Assembly (NCBI GenBank): GCA_024401395.1
Contig: JAKSLD010000013.1
Span: 38,821 to 102,820 of the forward strand
Source: Bacteroidales bacterium
GTDB lineage: Bacteria; Bacteroidota; Bacteroidia; Bacteroidales; Marinilabiliaceae
Reading direction: 5' to 3'
DNA: 64,000 bases
Each line of letters starts with the position of its first letter. The first letter of the stretch is position 1. A program made the position numbers and the translations under genes. Below the pieces are notes generated by a model. The model did not search any database. It was not told the DNA's origin and saw only the letters and a program-made list of their open reading frames with translations. This document shows positions 6,862 through 16,097 of this stretch, in pieces.

Positions 6862-8307
6862 ATGCGATACTGGTTAATATGCCTTGTGGCTATACTTGTA
6901 TTTGGGACTACAAGTAATGCTGCTAAGATTCAAGGTCATAAAGACGTTGAAATAAAGATAAAAGTAAAGGATTATCCTAATGCTCCAGTTGTTTTAGGAT
7001 ACTACTATAACAAGCAGATGCTTGTGCGCGATACGGTTTGGACCGACGATCGTTGTCAGGCAACTTATTCTAGAGATACACTTCTAGATGAGGGTATCTA
7101 TATGCTCTACATACCTGATCATAATATGATGGATATTATTGTGACAGGCAATCAGCGTTTCAGCATAGAGTGTGATACGCTAAAGAATATGTCGCAGCGT
7201 GCGGTATGTGAGGGCAATGAGCCATTAAAGACATTCCTTACATATCAGAAGTACCTTGCGGAGATGCAAGGAAAGTATAAAGATCTTTCGAATGACTTCA
7301 AGGCAGCAAGGCAAGAAGGCGACACAGCCAAGCAGTCGGCCATCCGACGTGCCTATTCGGCAATGGACAAAGAAGTCAAAGCCAATAACAATGAGATAAT
7401 AGAAGCCAACAAAGACAATTTTCTGTCGGTATTTCTCACGGCATTGAAAGAAGTTGAATTTCCGAAGATAGATCTTCCAGCCGGTACGGCGAATAGAGAC
7501 TCCCTTACGCAAGTTTACAGCTATTACTGGTATAGGAAGCATTGGGATATGCATTTGAATTTTGCCGACAAGAGATTACTCTTTACGCCTATTATGGTAC
7601 AGAAAGTAGATGAGTATCTAGACAAGTCGGTACCACAAGTTGCAGATTCGGTAGCAGAAGAGTGCATCCGCATTATAGAAAAAGCGCGTCCAGACTCCAT
7701 AGCATTCCGTTATTGGGTATCGCACCTATATAATAAAGTCAATGACAGCAAGATAATGGGAATGGACGGAGCGTTAGTCCGCATAGCAGACAAATACTAC
7801 CTTTCCGGGCAGGCAAAATGGACGACCAAGAAGTTCATAGACGATTTACGAGAGCAGATTGACGGCATAAGATATACGCTAGTCGGATTGAAAGCCAAAG
7901 ATTTAAAGATGCCAAGTGTAACCGGAGAGTGGTTCCAGTTGTCAGAAGTTGATGCTCCATACACCATATTAGTATTCTGGGAGCCATCTTGCGGACACTG
8001 CAAGAAAGAGATACCAGAATTAAAGAAGACCGTTTGGGATCCTTACAAGAAATATGGCATAAAAGTATTTGCAGTATATTGTCAGGTAGAGCGAGAAGAG
8101 TGGGAAAAATTCATTGAAGAGCATGAGTTAGAAGAGTGGATGAACGTATATGATCCATACGGACGTTCCGGTTTCAGAAAATATTACAACATCAAGAGTA
8201 CTCCTCAGATATTTGTGTTAGATAAAGACAAGACGATTATTGCCAAGAGAATTGGAGTAGATCAGTTGCCAGATTTCTTCAACCATTATCTGAATATAGA
8301 AAAGTAG
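6862..8307 (+). CDS. Exported thioredoxin-like protein with N-terminal DUF4369/DUF5106-type region
   Basis: A 481-residue exported protein with a signal peptide (residues 1-20, cleavage near SNAAK). The N-terminal 330 residues resemble the beta-sandwich plus helical region often found before TlpA/ResA-like domains in Bacteroidota (DUF4369 and DUF5106 type; this assignment is from memory). The C-terminal domain is a thioredoxin fold with the redox motif EPSCGHCKKEIPEL and the cis-proline loop STPQIFVL. It probably reduces or isomerises disulfides in the periplasm. The upstream ATG at 6829 would place 11 residues before the signal peptide, so 6862 is chosen. The phosphate transporter starts 48 bases after its stop and may be co-transcribed. 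Confidence 0.85.
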   Translation: MRYWLICLVAILVFGTTSNAAKIQGHKDVEIKIKVKDYPNAPVVLGYYYNKQMLVRDTVWTDDRCQATYSRDTLLDEGIYMLYIPDHNMMDIIVTGNQRFSIECDTLKNMSQRAVCEGNEPLKTFLTYQKYLAEMQGKYKDLSNDFKAARQEGDTAKQSAIRRAYSAMDKEVKANNNEIIEANKDNFLSVFLTALKEVEFPKIDLPAGTANRDSLTQVYSYYWYRKHWDMHLNFADKRLLFTPIMVQKVDEYLDKSVPQVADSVAEECIRIIEKARPDSIAFRYWVSHLYNKVNDSKIMGMDGALVRIADKYYLSGQAKWTTKKFIDDLREQIDGIRYTLVGLKAKDLKMPSVTGEWFQLSEVDAPYTILVFWEPSCGHCKKEIPELKKTVWDPYKKYGIKVFAVYCQVEREEWEKFIEEHELEEWMNVYDPYGRSGFRKYYNIKSTPQIFVLDKDKTIIAKRIGVDQLPDFFNHYLNIEK

Positions 8308-8355
8308 AGAACAAACTTATCAATATAAAATTAGACCTTAACAAGAGATCTATTA

Positions 8356-10608
8356 ATGGAAACCCTTTACCTAGTTATCGTCATCCTGTTGCTTACGCTT
8401 GCGGTATTTGACCTTACGGTTGGTGTCAGTAACGATGCAGTAAACTTTTTAAATTCGGCTATCGGTTCAAAATCCGGTTCATTCAAAGTCATCATGACGG
8501 TGGCGGCAGTCGGTGTATTCTGCGGAGCGTCGATGAGTAATGGCATGATGGAGATTGCCCGTCATGGTATTTTCAATCCAGAATACTATTACTTCTCCGA
8601 TTTGATGTTCATTTTTATGGCGGTCATAGTGACCGACATAATACTGCTTGATATCTTTAACACCATGGGTATGCCAACATCTACGACGGTATCCATGGTG
8701 TTTGAGCTTTTAGGAGCATCATTTATGACTGCACTTATCAAGTCGTACACACTTGACAACGGTATTCCTGCAGCAGAGTATATCAACACAGACAAAGCGC
8801 TTTCGGTGGTGTTAGGTATCTTTGTTTCAGTTGCCATTGCGTTTTTCTTTGGCTCGTTGGTACAATACATCTGTCGTATCCTATTCACCTTCAGTCTAAA
8901 GAAGAACTTCAAGTACAAGATAGGTATTTTTGGAGGCTTCTCCGCCACGGCGATCATATACTTCATGCTCATCAAAGGAGTGCGAGATATGGCATTCATG
9001 ACGCCAGAGATGAAGATGTGGGTCGACGACAATACATTGATGATAGTCGGGGTGGCTTTCCTAGTATTCACGATAATATCCCAAATTCTGTACTGGTGCC
9101 ATGTTAACGTATTGAAAGTCATAGTGTTGATGGGCACGCTATCATTAGCCATGGCATTTGCCGGCAATGACCTAGTGAATTTTATTGGAGTTCCACTAGC
9201 AGGATACTCATCATTCGGCTACTATCTAGATGCAGGTTGTCCAGATCCAACCACGATGGTAATGTCGCGTCTTCACGAACCAGCGCAGACACCAATATAT
9301 TTCCTTGTAGGAGCAGGACTCATTATGGTTGTTGCACTAGCAACCAGCAAGAAAGCACACAATGTAGTCAAAACATCAGTTGATCTGGCACGTCAAGACG
9401 AGGGCGACGAAATGTTTGGCAGTTCGAGGGCAGCCAGACGTATTGTGAGAATGTCGACAAATGTTGCCAACTGGTTTGTAGACAATACGCCAGACAAGGT
9501 AAGACATTGGATAAACAGTCGTTTTGACATAGGAGAATCAGACATGCCAGAAGGTGCTGCCTTTGACCAATTGAGAGCGGCGGTAAATCTGGTATTAGCC
9601 GGTCTTTTGGTAGCGTTAGGCACAAGTTTGAAGTTGCCACTATCGACCACATACGTTACCTTTATGGTAGCCATGGGAACATCTTTGGCCGACAGAGCCT
9701 GGGGTAGAGAGAGTGCAGTATTCCGTATTACAGGAGTATTGTCAGTCATAGGAGGCTGGCTCTTGACAGCGGCAGCTGCGTTTATGCTATGTAGCATAAT
9801 AGTATCAGTAATGCGATTTGGCGGTATTTATGTTGCTTTTGGTATAGCAGTATTAGCTATATCACTTATGATTAGAAGCAATATTAAGTACAATAAGCAG
9901 CAAAAGATAAAGAATGCTAAAGGTCAGGATTTGTTCCAAGAGATAGTTCGTTCGAAAGACAAGGCCTACACATGGGACCTTTTGCAGCAATATATAGCTG
10001 CATCCCAGAAAGAATTTATGGAATTTATCATAGAGAAATACGATCAAGTAACGAAAGGCTTTGTTACAGAAGACCTGAAAGATCTGAGGAGGGCAAATGT
10101 AGCCTTGCCAAAATACAAGATACAGCTCAAGGCTACGCGCAGGAAGCAGACTATGGCGTTGAGAAAAGTAGAGCCACGTGTAGCCATAGAGAACAACACA
10201 TGGTTGCACCTGTCATACAACAGCAGTCAGCAGATGATATACTGTATGATGCGTTCGTGTGAGCCATGTCTAGAGCATGTCGACAATAACTTTGCGGCAC
10301 TGCCACAAGACCTGAAAGATCAGTATGAGCCAATCAGACTACAGATAAGAGATCTGCTGTCAGAGTCGCTTGAGATGATAAAGACATCGAACTATGATGA
10401 TACGAGTGATATCCGTAAGCGCTGCGACGATATGAAGAGTCAGCTTTCGGCAGTCAGGAAAGCCCTTGTAAATCATATCCATGAAAATATGCAGAACTAT
10501 TCAGTAATATACGTATATCTCAATCTATTGCAAGAGTCTCAAGAGATGATAGGCTCGCTCCGTCATATGCTCCGTGCATTGAGGAAGATTGAGAAAGACG
10601 AGAATTAG
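8356..10608 (+). CDS. Inorganic phosphate transporter, PiT family, with C-terminal PhoU-like extension
   Basis: A 750-residue inner membrane protein. It has the duplicated PiT signature: GVSNDAVNFLNSAIGS near residue 25 and AGNDLVNFIGVPLAG near residue 270, each containing the [GA]xNDxxN core. About 10-12 transmembrane segments occupy residues 1-510. After the last one a long soluble tail of about 240 residues is helical and resembles PhoU-like domains, with phrases such as EFIIEKYDQVTKGF. Usual PiT proteins are 400-500 residues, so the tail is an added regulatory-like domain seen in the longer Bacteroidota group. It symports phosphate with a cation. No pstSCAB or phoU gene is nearby. Confidence 0.92.
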   Translation: METLYLVIVILLLTLAVFDLTVGVSNDAVNFLNSAIGSKSGSFKVIMTVAAVGVFCGASMSNGMMEIARHGIFNPEYYYFSDLMFIFMAVIVTDIILLDIFNTMGMPTSTTVSMVFELLGASFMTALIKSYTLDNGIPAAEYINTDKALSVVLGIFVSVAIAFFFGSLVQYICRILFTFSLKKNFKYKIGIFGGFSATAIIYFMLIKGVRDMAFMTPEMKMWVDDNTLMIVGVAFLVFTIISQILYWCHVNVLKVIVLMGTLSLAMAFAGNDLVNFIGVPLAGYSSFGYYLDAGCPDPTTMVMSRLHEPAQTPIYFLVGAGLIMVVALATSKKAHNVVKTSVDLARQDEGDEMFGSSRAARRIVRMSTNVANWFVDNTPDKVRHWINSRFDIGESDMPEGAAFDQLRAAVNLVLAGLLVALGTSLKLPLSTTYVTFMVAMGTSLADRAWGRESAVFRITGVLSVIGGWLLTAAAAFMLCSIIVSVMRFGGIYVAFGIAVLAISLMIRSNIKYNKQQKIKNAKGQDLFQEIVRSKDKAYTWDLLQQYIAASQKEFMEFIIEKYDQVTKGFVTEDLKDLRRANVALPKYKIQLKATRRKQTMALRKVEPRVAIENNTWLHLSYNSSQQMIYCMMRSCEPCLEHVDNNFAALPQDLKDQYEPIRLQIRDLLSESLEMIKTSNYDDTSDIRKRCDDMKSQLSAVRKALVNHIHENMQNYSVIYVYLNLLQESQEMIGSLRHMLRALRKIEKDEN

Positions 10609-10649
10609 GATACTAGAGCAGCTTATAACCAAAATAAACTTCACACAGC

Positions 10650-11897
10650 ATGAAACTACGAAACTCACTTTTAATGGTGATGGCAACGATGTGTGCATAT
10701 TCCCAGGCACAAGACGTAATGCCATTGGTATTTGACAAAGAAAACACAGCTCCTGAAGCCTGTGTTCCGTATGTGGATGATTTAGAGAAACTTCCTTCGA
10801 TTCCAGGGTTGCCAGACCCACTGCTATTTGCGGATGGTTCAGGTAGGGCGCAGACACTCAAAGAATGGGAGAGAAGACGAGGAGAAATCCTAGGTCAGCT
10901 TCAGCATTATGAGATAGGAGTCAAGCCTACGGTCAGCCAAGAGCAAGTCAATGCATATTTTGATGCAGATACACTTGTTGTTGATGTTACAGTTGGTAAT
11001 GAGACACTTACCCTCAGGAGCACCCTTTGTCGACCAGAAGGCGACGGCCCTTTCCCATTACTTATAGGTATAGGTTTCTGGGGAGGCACAGGGAGTTTGC
11101 CAAAGCAGATATTTGATGAGAGGCCTATAGCCACATTAGGGTATAATTTTACGCAAGTGACTTCACATACGCAGAAGCGAGGAGAAGAGCCGATAAACAA
11201 GATTTATCCTGACAATATAGAGATAGGGTCATATTCAGCGTGGCCATGGGGAGTCAGCCGTATCATTGATGGACTAGAAAAGCTAGGCACAGAAGTAACG
11301 AAGATAGATATGTCGCGCATTGCCATCACAGGATGTTCATTTGCAGGCAAGATGGCATTATTCTCAGGAGCTATGGATGAGCGCATAGCGCTTACGATAG
11401 CGCAAGAGCCAGGCGGTGGAGGAGCAGCTGCATGGCGTGTCAGTGAGACATTAGGCAATGTAGAGACACTAGGAAGGACGAATTATTCGTGGTTCCTTGA
11501 GAGTATGAAACGTTTTGAAAACGATGTAGATAAGTTACCTGTAGACCATCATGAGCTGACAGCACTTGTTGCACCACGAGCCTTGATAGTATTTGGCAAT
11601 ACAGATTTTGAGTGGCTGGCAGATGAGAGCGGTTATGTATCATCCATGGCGGCAAAAGAAGTCTGGAAGACACTAGGGGTAGCAGACCGTATGGCAATCT
11701 CCGTAGAAGGAGGGCATGGACATTGTCAACTTCCTGAGTCACAATGGCCAGAGCTGAAGATGTTTGTTGATAAGTTCCTACTTGGCAAAGATGTCGATAC
11801 CCGCGGTATAGAGATAGCCAATATGTTCCGTCAGAAAACCAAAGACAAAGAGCCTGTAGACGTTCAGAAGTGGATGCCTTGGGCAGAAAAGAAATAA
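10650..11897 (+). CDS. Secreted CE15-family glucuronoyl esterase-like protein
   Basis: A 415-residue alpha/beta hydrolase with a signal peptide (residues 1-20, cleavage after YSQAQ). The family is recognised from the nucleophile elbow TGCSFAGKMALFSGAMDERI and the following EPGGGGAAAWR, which match the CE15 GCSRxGK and ESGxGGAAxxR blocks, plus the late catalytic His in EGGHGHCQLPESQWPEL. CE15 enzymes cut ester bonds between 4-O-methyl-glucuronic acid on xylan and lignin alcohols. The Arg after the nucleophile Ser, reported to help form the oxyanion hole, is Phe here (see findings). It fits with the other xylan-related enzymes in the window. It ends 7 bases before glsA. Confidence 0.8.
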   Translation: MKLRNSLLMVMATMCAYSQAQDVMPLVFDKENTAPEACVPYVDDLEKLPSIPGLPDPLLFADGSGRAQTLKEWERRRGEILGQLQHYEIGVKPTVSQEQVNAYFDADTLVVDVTVGNETLTLRSTLCRPEGDGPFPLLIGIGFWGGTGSLPKQIFDERPIATLGYNFTQVTSHTQKRGEEPINKIYPDNIEIGSYSAWPWGVSRIIDGLEKLGTEVTKIDMSRIAITGCSFAGKMALFSGAMDERIALTIAQEPGGGGAAAWRVSETLGNVETLGRTNYSWFLESMKRFENDVDKLPVDHHELTALVAPRALIVFGNTDFEWLADESGYVSSMAAKEVWKTLGVADRMAISVEGGHGHCQLPESQWPELKMFVDKFLLGKDVDTRGIEIANMFRQKTKDKEPVDVQKWMPWAEKK

Positions 11898-11904
11898 GAT
11901 AGTC

Positions 11905-12753
11905 ATGCAAGGAGATCAGACACAAGATATTAAGCCGGTAGAGACAGACGACTGGTACAAGATAGACGTAGATGTTGCCCTAAAAGCCAAAGCAGCCAAG
12001 GCATACAAGTATATACCAAAGTTCGTCATCAAGTATCTGAAGCACATTGTACATCAAGACGATGTCAATGAGTTCATTGCCAGTACAAAGAATGATATAG
12101 GCATACACTTCTCCAAGACGATACTTGACAAATTCGGTTGTAATGTGACCGTCAGCGGTTTGGAAAACGTTCCAGACAGCGGTCGCTATATATTTGTGTC
12201 AAATCACCCGATGGGAGGATTAGACGGCATGGCATTTATGCATGCTGTATCGGCCAAGTATACAGACTTGAAATTTCCCGTTAATGATCTATTGCTATAT
12301 ATCAAGAATTTCGATGGGATATTTCTGCCAGTCAACAAGACCGGAGTCACAGGCAGGAATGCTGCCATGCTGATGGAAGAGGCATTTGCCAGTGATTCTC
12401 AGATACTGATGTTCCCTGCTGGGCTATGTTCGCGAAAGATAGACGGGAAGATACAAGATTTAGAATGGAAGAAAAGCGTGGTGACCAAAGCCGTGCAGAC
12501 CCAGAGAGATGTGATACCACTCTACATATCGGGGCGCAACAGTAATTTCTTCTACAATCTCAGTCGGTTCAGGACAAAGCTGGGATTAAAAGTCAATATA
12601 GAGATGCTGTATCTAGTAGATGAGATGTACAAGCAGAAAGGACACACGATAGACATACATTTTGGGAAGCCCATATCATATAAAGAATTTGAGGGGAGAA
12701 AACCATACGATGTGGCACAAGAATTGCGTCAAAAAGTGTACACTTTAGCATAG
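11905..12753 (+). CDS. glsA: Glycine-lipid O-acyltransferase
   Basis: A 282-residue acyltransferase of the PlsC/OlsA type. Motif I is SNHPMGGLDGMAF near residues 99-111; motif III can be placed at ILMFPAGLCSR. It should transfer an acyl chain to the hydroxyl of an N-acyl-3-hydroxy-fatty-acyl amino acid at the inner membrane. It is directly followed by the N-acyltransferase gene, as with glsB and glsA of Bacteroides thetaiotaomicron, which make glycine lipids. The name rests on this pairing and on motif matches. Ornithine-lipid synthesis (OlsA) is the alternative. A -7 box for the next gene lies just past its stop. Confidence 0.82.
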   Translation: MQGDQTQDIKPVETDDWYKIDVDVALKAKAAKAYKYIPKFVIKYLKHIVHQDDVNEFIASTKNDIGIHFSKTILDKFGCNVTVSGLENVPDSGRYIFVSNHPMGGLDGMAFMHAVSAKYTDLKFPVNDLLLYIKNFDGIFLPVNKTGVTGRNAAMLMEEAFASDSQILMFPAGLCSRKIDGKIQDLEWKKSVVTKAVQTQRDVIPLYISGRNSNFFYNLSRFRTKLGLKVNIEMLYLVDEMYKQKGHTIDIHFGKPISYKEFEGRKPYDVAQELRQKVYTLA

Positions 12754-12760
12754 AAGTGTT

Positions 12761-12768
12761 TATATTTG
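12761..12768 (+). promoter_or_regulatory. -7 box before glsB
   Basis: TATATTTG matches TAnnTTTG exactly and lies 16 bases before the glsB ATG, so the transcript would have a very short leader. No -33 partner is clear. Confidence 0.5.
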
Positions 12769-12784
12769 CAAAAAAGACGCGTAA

Positions 12785-13720
12785 ATGAAACCTATAATAC
12801 AGCCCGTTCCGAGAGAAGAACTGGAGAAAGAGCTTACCAAAGAGCGCTTTGTCCGTACTACCAACAAGGGGGGCAACATCATATTTGACTTTAGTGCACA
12901 CGAGTGTCCAGCTCTCATGAGGGAAGTTGGGCGTTTGCGTGAGTTGGCATTTAGAGTTGCAGGTGGCGGAACAGGAGAAGAAGTTGATATAGACCAATGG
13001 GATGTAGCTGATATTCCATTCAGACAGCTAATTGTTTGGGACCCGCAAGACAAAGAGATTCTTGGAGGTTATCGTTACATTATGTGTAAGCATTTGCCAC
13101 AGAATCAAGAAGGAACAAAATATCTGGCTACCAGCCATATGTTTCATTTCTCGGATAAGTTTATAAAGGAATACTTTCCAAAGATGATAGAGCTAGGGCG
13201 ATCGTTCGTCCAGCCTCTGTATCAGAGCAGTAAGATGGGTGCCAAGAGCCTTTTTGCGCTTGATAACCTTTGGGACGGGTTAGGATCGTTGGTAGTAGAC
13301 AATCCTGATATGCAGTATTTCTTCGGGAAAGTCACGATGTATACTCACTTCAATCAAAAAGCGAGAAACTACATATTGGGTTTCTGGAGGAAATATTTCC
13401 GAGACAGAGATAATCTGGTTTATCCATACAAGCCTATACACATAGGCATATCAGACGAGGAATGTGAAGAGGTTTTCAATGGAGGAAGTTTTCAGGAAGA
13501 CTATAAGATATTAGTTCGCAAGGTCAGAGAGTTTGGAGAAAACATACCGCCATTGGTCAATGCGTATATGACATTATCTCCCTCCATGAAGGTGTTTGGC
13601 ACAGCCATCAACGACGAGTTTGGAGATGTGGAAGAGACCGGCATTATTATAAATCTTCATGATTTGTATGCGCAGAAGGCAGAACGTCACATAAAGACCT
13701 ATAAGAAAGAGCAATACTAG
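12785..13720 (+). CDS. glsB: Glycine-lipid N-acyltransferase (OlsB-like GNAT)
   Basis: A 311-residue acyl-ACP-dependent N-acyltransferase of the OlsB/hemolysin-like GNAT group. Features are the N-terminal VRTTNKGGNIIFDF, the substrate loop EVDIDQWD, the IVWDPQDKEILGGYRY strand pair and the conserved FIELGRSFV-like segment (here MIELGRSFVQPLYQ). It would attach a 3-hydroxy fatty acid to the amino group of glycine (or ornithine). A family member pairs with GlsA in Bacteroides. The next gene, a histidine kinase-like protein, starts 8 bases after the stop, so these genes probably form one operon. Confidence 0.85.
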   Translation: MKPIIQPVPREELEKELTKERFVRTTNKGGNIIFDFSAHECPALMREVGRLRELAFRVAGGGTGEEVDIDQWDVADIPFRQLIVWDPQDKEILGGYRYIMCKHLPQNQEGTKYLATSHMFHFSDKFIKEYFPKMIELGRSFVQPLYQSSKMGAKSLFALDNLWDGLGSLVVDNPDMQYFFGKVTMYTHFNQKARNYILGFWRKYFRDRDNLVYPYKPIHIGISDEECEEVFNGGSFQEDYKILVRKVREFGENIPPLVNAYMTLSPSMKVFGTAINDEFGDVEETGIIINLHDLYAQKAERHIKTYKKEQY

Positions 13721-13728
13721 AAAATGCT

Positions 13729-15342
13729 ATGAATATTGTCAGACGATTAATACATATATACTTTGCATTAATTATAGTGCAGTGTCTTTCCATCCATAGG
13801 GTGGAAGCTCAGCAGTCGGAGTCCGAGACATCCAAAGTGTTGTCTTGGGGCGATGTGTTTGAGCAAGCTGGTAATGATCAGAAGGCAATAGAACTATATA
13901 AAGATGCGATTTCACAGGCAAAGACCTCCAAAGAAGTATGGATGGCTACAGAGAAATTAGCACAGCTATACCAAAGAAAGAGGCAGAATAGAGAGACATT
14001 GAAGTTGTATGACTCCTTATTCGGTAATCAGAAGGTGCTTCAAGACACAGCGACATTGATGTACCTTTTTGACGGTATAGGCAGGGTATATTTCGCGATG
14101 GGCGATTATGTAAATGCTATCAAGAGCTACAATAAGTCAAGCGAATTGATGGAAGCAGCCCATTTGATGTATTTTAAGTCGCCATTAGGGATTCATAAAG
14201 CCTGGACGCTTATCAAGGGAGGAGATGCGGTAGAAGCAGAGCGACTATTGCTTTCTGCAGAAAAAGAGGGTGTAGCAAAGAACGACAAAGTTCTGCTTCA
14301 AGATGTTTATGAAGCTCAGGCAGAGCTATATAAGATGAACGGTGATTATAAGAGGGCGTTTTTGGCGTTGGATAATCATGTCAGTTCATACCACGATGTT
14401 AACAGTGGTATTATCAAGAACCTCAAGAATACGTCGTCCAAAGTAAGTACGACAAAAGATGCGGAAGAGGCTATTCGTTATGAGAATGCCTACAATGACA
14501 TGAAGCGTCTATATGAGGATGAGCTTTTAAAGAACAAGAAATCGAGAGACAGAGCATATTTAGTAGGTGTCGGCACACTATTGCTGGTAGGTGTTACAAT
14601 CTGGCTGTCGATGCTATATTACAGAAGCCGACAGAGAATCAAGGCTTTAACAGCCAAGACTATAGAGCGTCAGAATTTGTTAGCGAAGGTATCAGAAAAT
14701 TTTGCAACGCCATTCAATCAGTTGATATGTTTTGCAGAGTTGCAGATGCAATATGCTATGAATGCCCAGAACAGAGAGTTGATGAATTATGCGAGGTCTA
14801 TGTATAATTCGGCTCAGCAGATGTATCTGATGCTTGGAAACGTGTTGGCATGGTCGCAGATGCATTCGAATAAGCCAATAGTTAAGACGGTAGTGAATGT
14901 AGCCTTCCACGTAGAGAGGGTAGTAGAGATATGCCGAATGACGGCAGAGTCAAAGAATATACATTTAGCCATAGAACTAGACGATACTGTAAATGTGTTA
15001 GCGAATGAAGTACATTTTGATACGATAATGAGAAACATCATTTCGAATGCCTTGGTATTTACCCACCAGGGAGGTCGTGTCAATGTTAGTGTAACGAACG
15101 AGAGGACCAATATCGCAATAAAAGTCGAGGATACAGGTGTTGGTATGGATGCTTCGCGAATCAATGAGATAAACGAAAGAAGAATGGTAGAACCAGCTAT
15201 TGGTACTAAGAAAGAGTGCGGTATGGGACTTGGCCTATATATCAGCAATACACTAGCAGAGATGAATGGCGGAGAGATATTGATGTTGAGCAAGAAGGGA
15301 CAAGGTTCTATAGTTACGTTATTATTGCCTAAGGGCGATTAA
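13729..15342 (+). CDS. TPR-containing histidine-kinase-like membrane protein lacking the phospho-acceptor His
   Basis: A 537-residue protein with signal peptide (1-28, cleavage near VEAQQ), a periplasmic array of tetratricopeptide-like repeats (about 30-250), one transmembrane segment (about 282-303) and a cytoplasmic kinase core. The HisKA-like helix reads VSENFATPFNQLICFAEL. Aligned with the common Bacteroidota form AHDLRSPFNSILGFSEL, the phosphorylated His is Glu. The ATP-binding domain keeps its N box (IMRNIISNALVF), G1 (VEDTGVGMD) and G2 (GMGLGLYI). No response regulator is adjacent. It may be a pseudokinase or may act through a partner; that is inference. Confidence 0.85.
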   Translation: MNIVRRLIHIYFALIIVQCLSIHRVEAQQSESETSKVLSWGDVFEQAGNDQKAIELYKDAISQAKTSKEVWMATEKLAQLYQRKRQNRETLKLYDSLFGNQKVLQDTATLMYLFDGIGRVYFAMGDYVNAIKSYNKSSELMEAAHLMYFKSPLGIHKAWTLIKGGDAVEAERLLLSAEKEGVAKNDKVLLQDVYEAQAELYKMNGDYKRAFLALDNHVSSYHDVNSGIIKNLKNTSSKVSTTKDAEEAIRYENAYNDMKRLYEDELLKNKKSRDRAYLVGVGTLLLVGVTIWLSMLYYRSRQRIKALTAKTIERQNLLAKVSENFATPFNQLICFAELQMQYAMNAQNRELMNYARSMYNSAQQMYLMLGNVLAWSQMHSNKPIVKTVVNVAFHVERVVEICRMTAESKNIHLAIELDDTVNVLANEVHFDTIMRNIISNALVFTHQGGRVNVSVTNERTNIAIKVEDTGVGMDASRINEINERRMVEPAIGTKKECGMGLGLYISNTLAEMNGGEILMLSKKGQGSIVTLLLPKGD

Positions 15343-15353
15343 TAGAAAAGCAG

Positions 15354-15569
15354 ATGGCAAAAAAGAAGCAAGAAGAGGCACCATTTTCATACGACAATGC
15401 TGTCGCAGAGGTGGAAGAGATATTAAAGAAATTGCAGAATCCCGAAGAAGCCATGTCAATGGACGACTTACTGAAAGATGTAGCTCGTGCGACAGGCCTT
15501 TTGACGGAGTGTGAATCATATTTGGCCCAAACCCAACAAAGAATTAAAGATATTATAGACAAACAATGA
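15354..15569 (+). CDS. xseB: Exodeoxyribonuclease VII small subunit
   Basis: A 71-residue helical protein with the XseB pattern: SYDNAVAEVEEILKKLQNPE followed by MSMDDLLKDVARATGLLTECESYL. It binds the large subunit XseA to form a nuclease that degrades single-stranded DNA in both directions. xseA is not in the window. Its stop overlaps the ATG of the next gene by four bases (ATGA), a sign of coupling. Confidence 0.93.
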   Translation: MAKKKQEEAPFSYDNAVAEVEEILKKLQNPEEAMSMDDLLKDVARATGLLTECESYLAQTQQRIKDIIDKQ

Positions 15570-16084
15570 AGAAAATCTATTCAATAGCAGCTTTGCTGCT
15601 TTTTGTCGTTATAGGCGTATATGCACAAGAGCATAATCACAATCATGTGAATTATCTTACTGCGGCAGAGTTCAAGGCAAAAGTATTTGACTATTCAGTT
15701 CAAGAATACAAATTCAATGGTACAAAGCCTGTTTTGGTTGATTTCTACGCTACGTGGTGTGGCCCTTGTAAGGCATTGTCGCCTGTAGTAGAAGCAGTTG
15801 CGCATAATTATGAGGGCGAGATAGACGTATATAAGGTAGATGTAGACAAAGAACCAGAATTGGCGCAGGCATTCGGTATCAGAAGCATACCAGCATTGCT
15901 CTTTGTCCCATCGGAAGGTACACCTAACCTATTAGGTGGATATATGTATTACGAAAGATTGGCTATCAATGTAGCAGTTCTGCTGTTGAACCGACCATTG
16001 CCTACAGAATTGGTGCAGATATATCAGATGCAGATGCAGCGTCAGCAAGAGGCAGTACAGCAGAAAGAGGAAAAGGCAGAATAA
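15566..16084 (+). CDS. Exported thioredoxin
   Basis: A 172-residue thioredoxin with a signal peptide (residues 1-20, ending VYAQ). The active site is ATWCGPCKAL, followed by the VDVDKEPELA strand and the cis-proline loop IRSIPALLFVP. A Gln- and Glu-rich tail (residues 145-172) is predicted to be helical. It likely keeps periplasmic thiols reduced. A His-rich patch (EHNHNH) directly after the signal peptide could bind metal, but this is a guess. It starts within the xseB stop. Confidence 0.9.
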   Translation: MKKIYSIAALLLFVVIGVYAQEHNHNHVNYLTAAEFKAKVFDYSVQEYKFNGTKPVLVDFYATWCGPCKALSPVVEAVAHNYEGEIDVYKVDVDKEPELAQAFGIRSIPALLFVPSEGTPNLLGGYMYYERLAINVAVLLLNRPLPTELVQIYQMQMQRQQEAVQQKEEKAE

Positions 16085-16097
16085 AACAATAGGGGAG

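Noticed and set aside
8589..9167. A 192-codon open frame on the minus strand
   Set aside because: Antisense to the phosphate transporter; low-complexity, Ile- and Thr-rich translation, no motifs or promoter.
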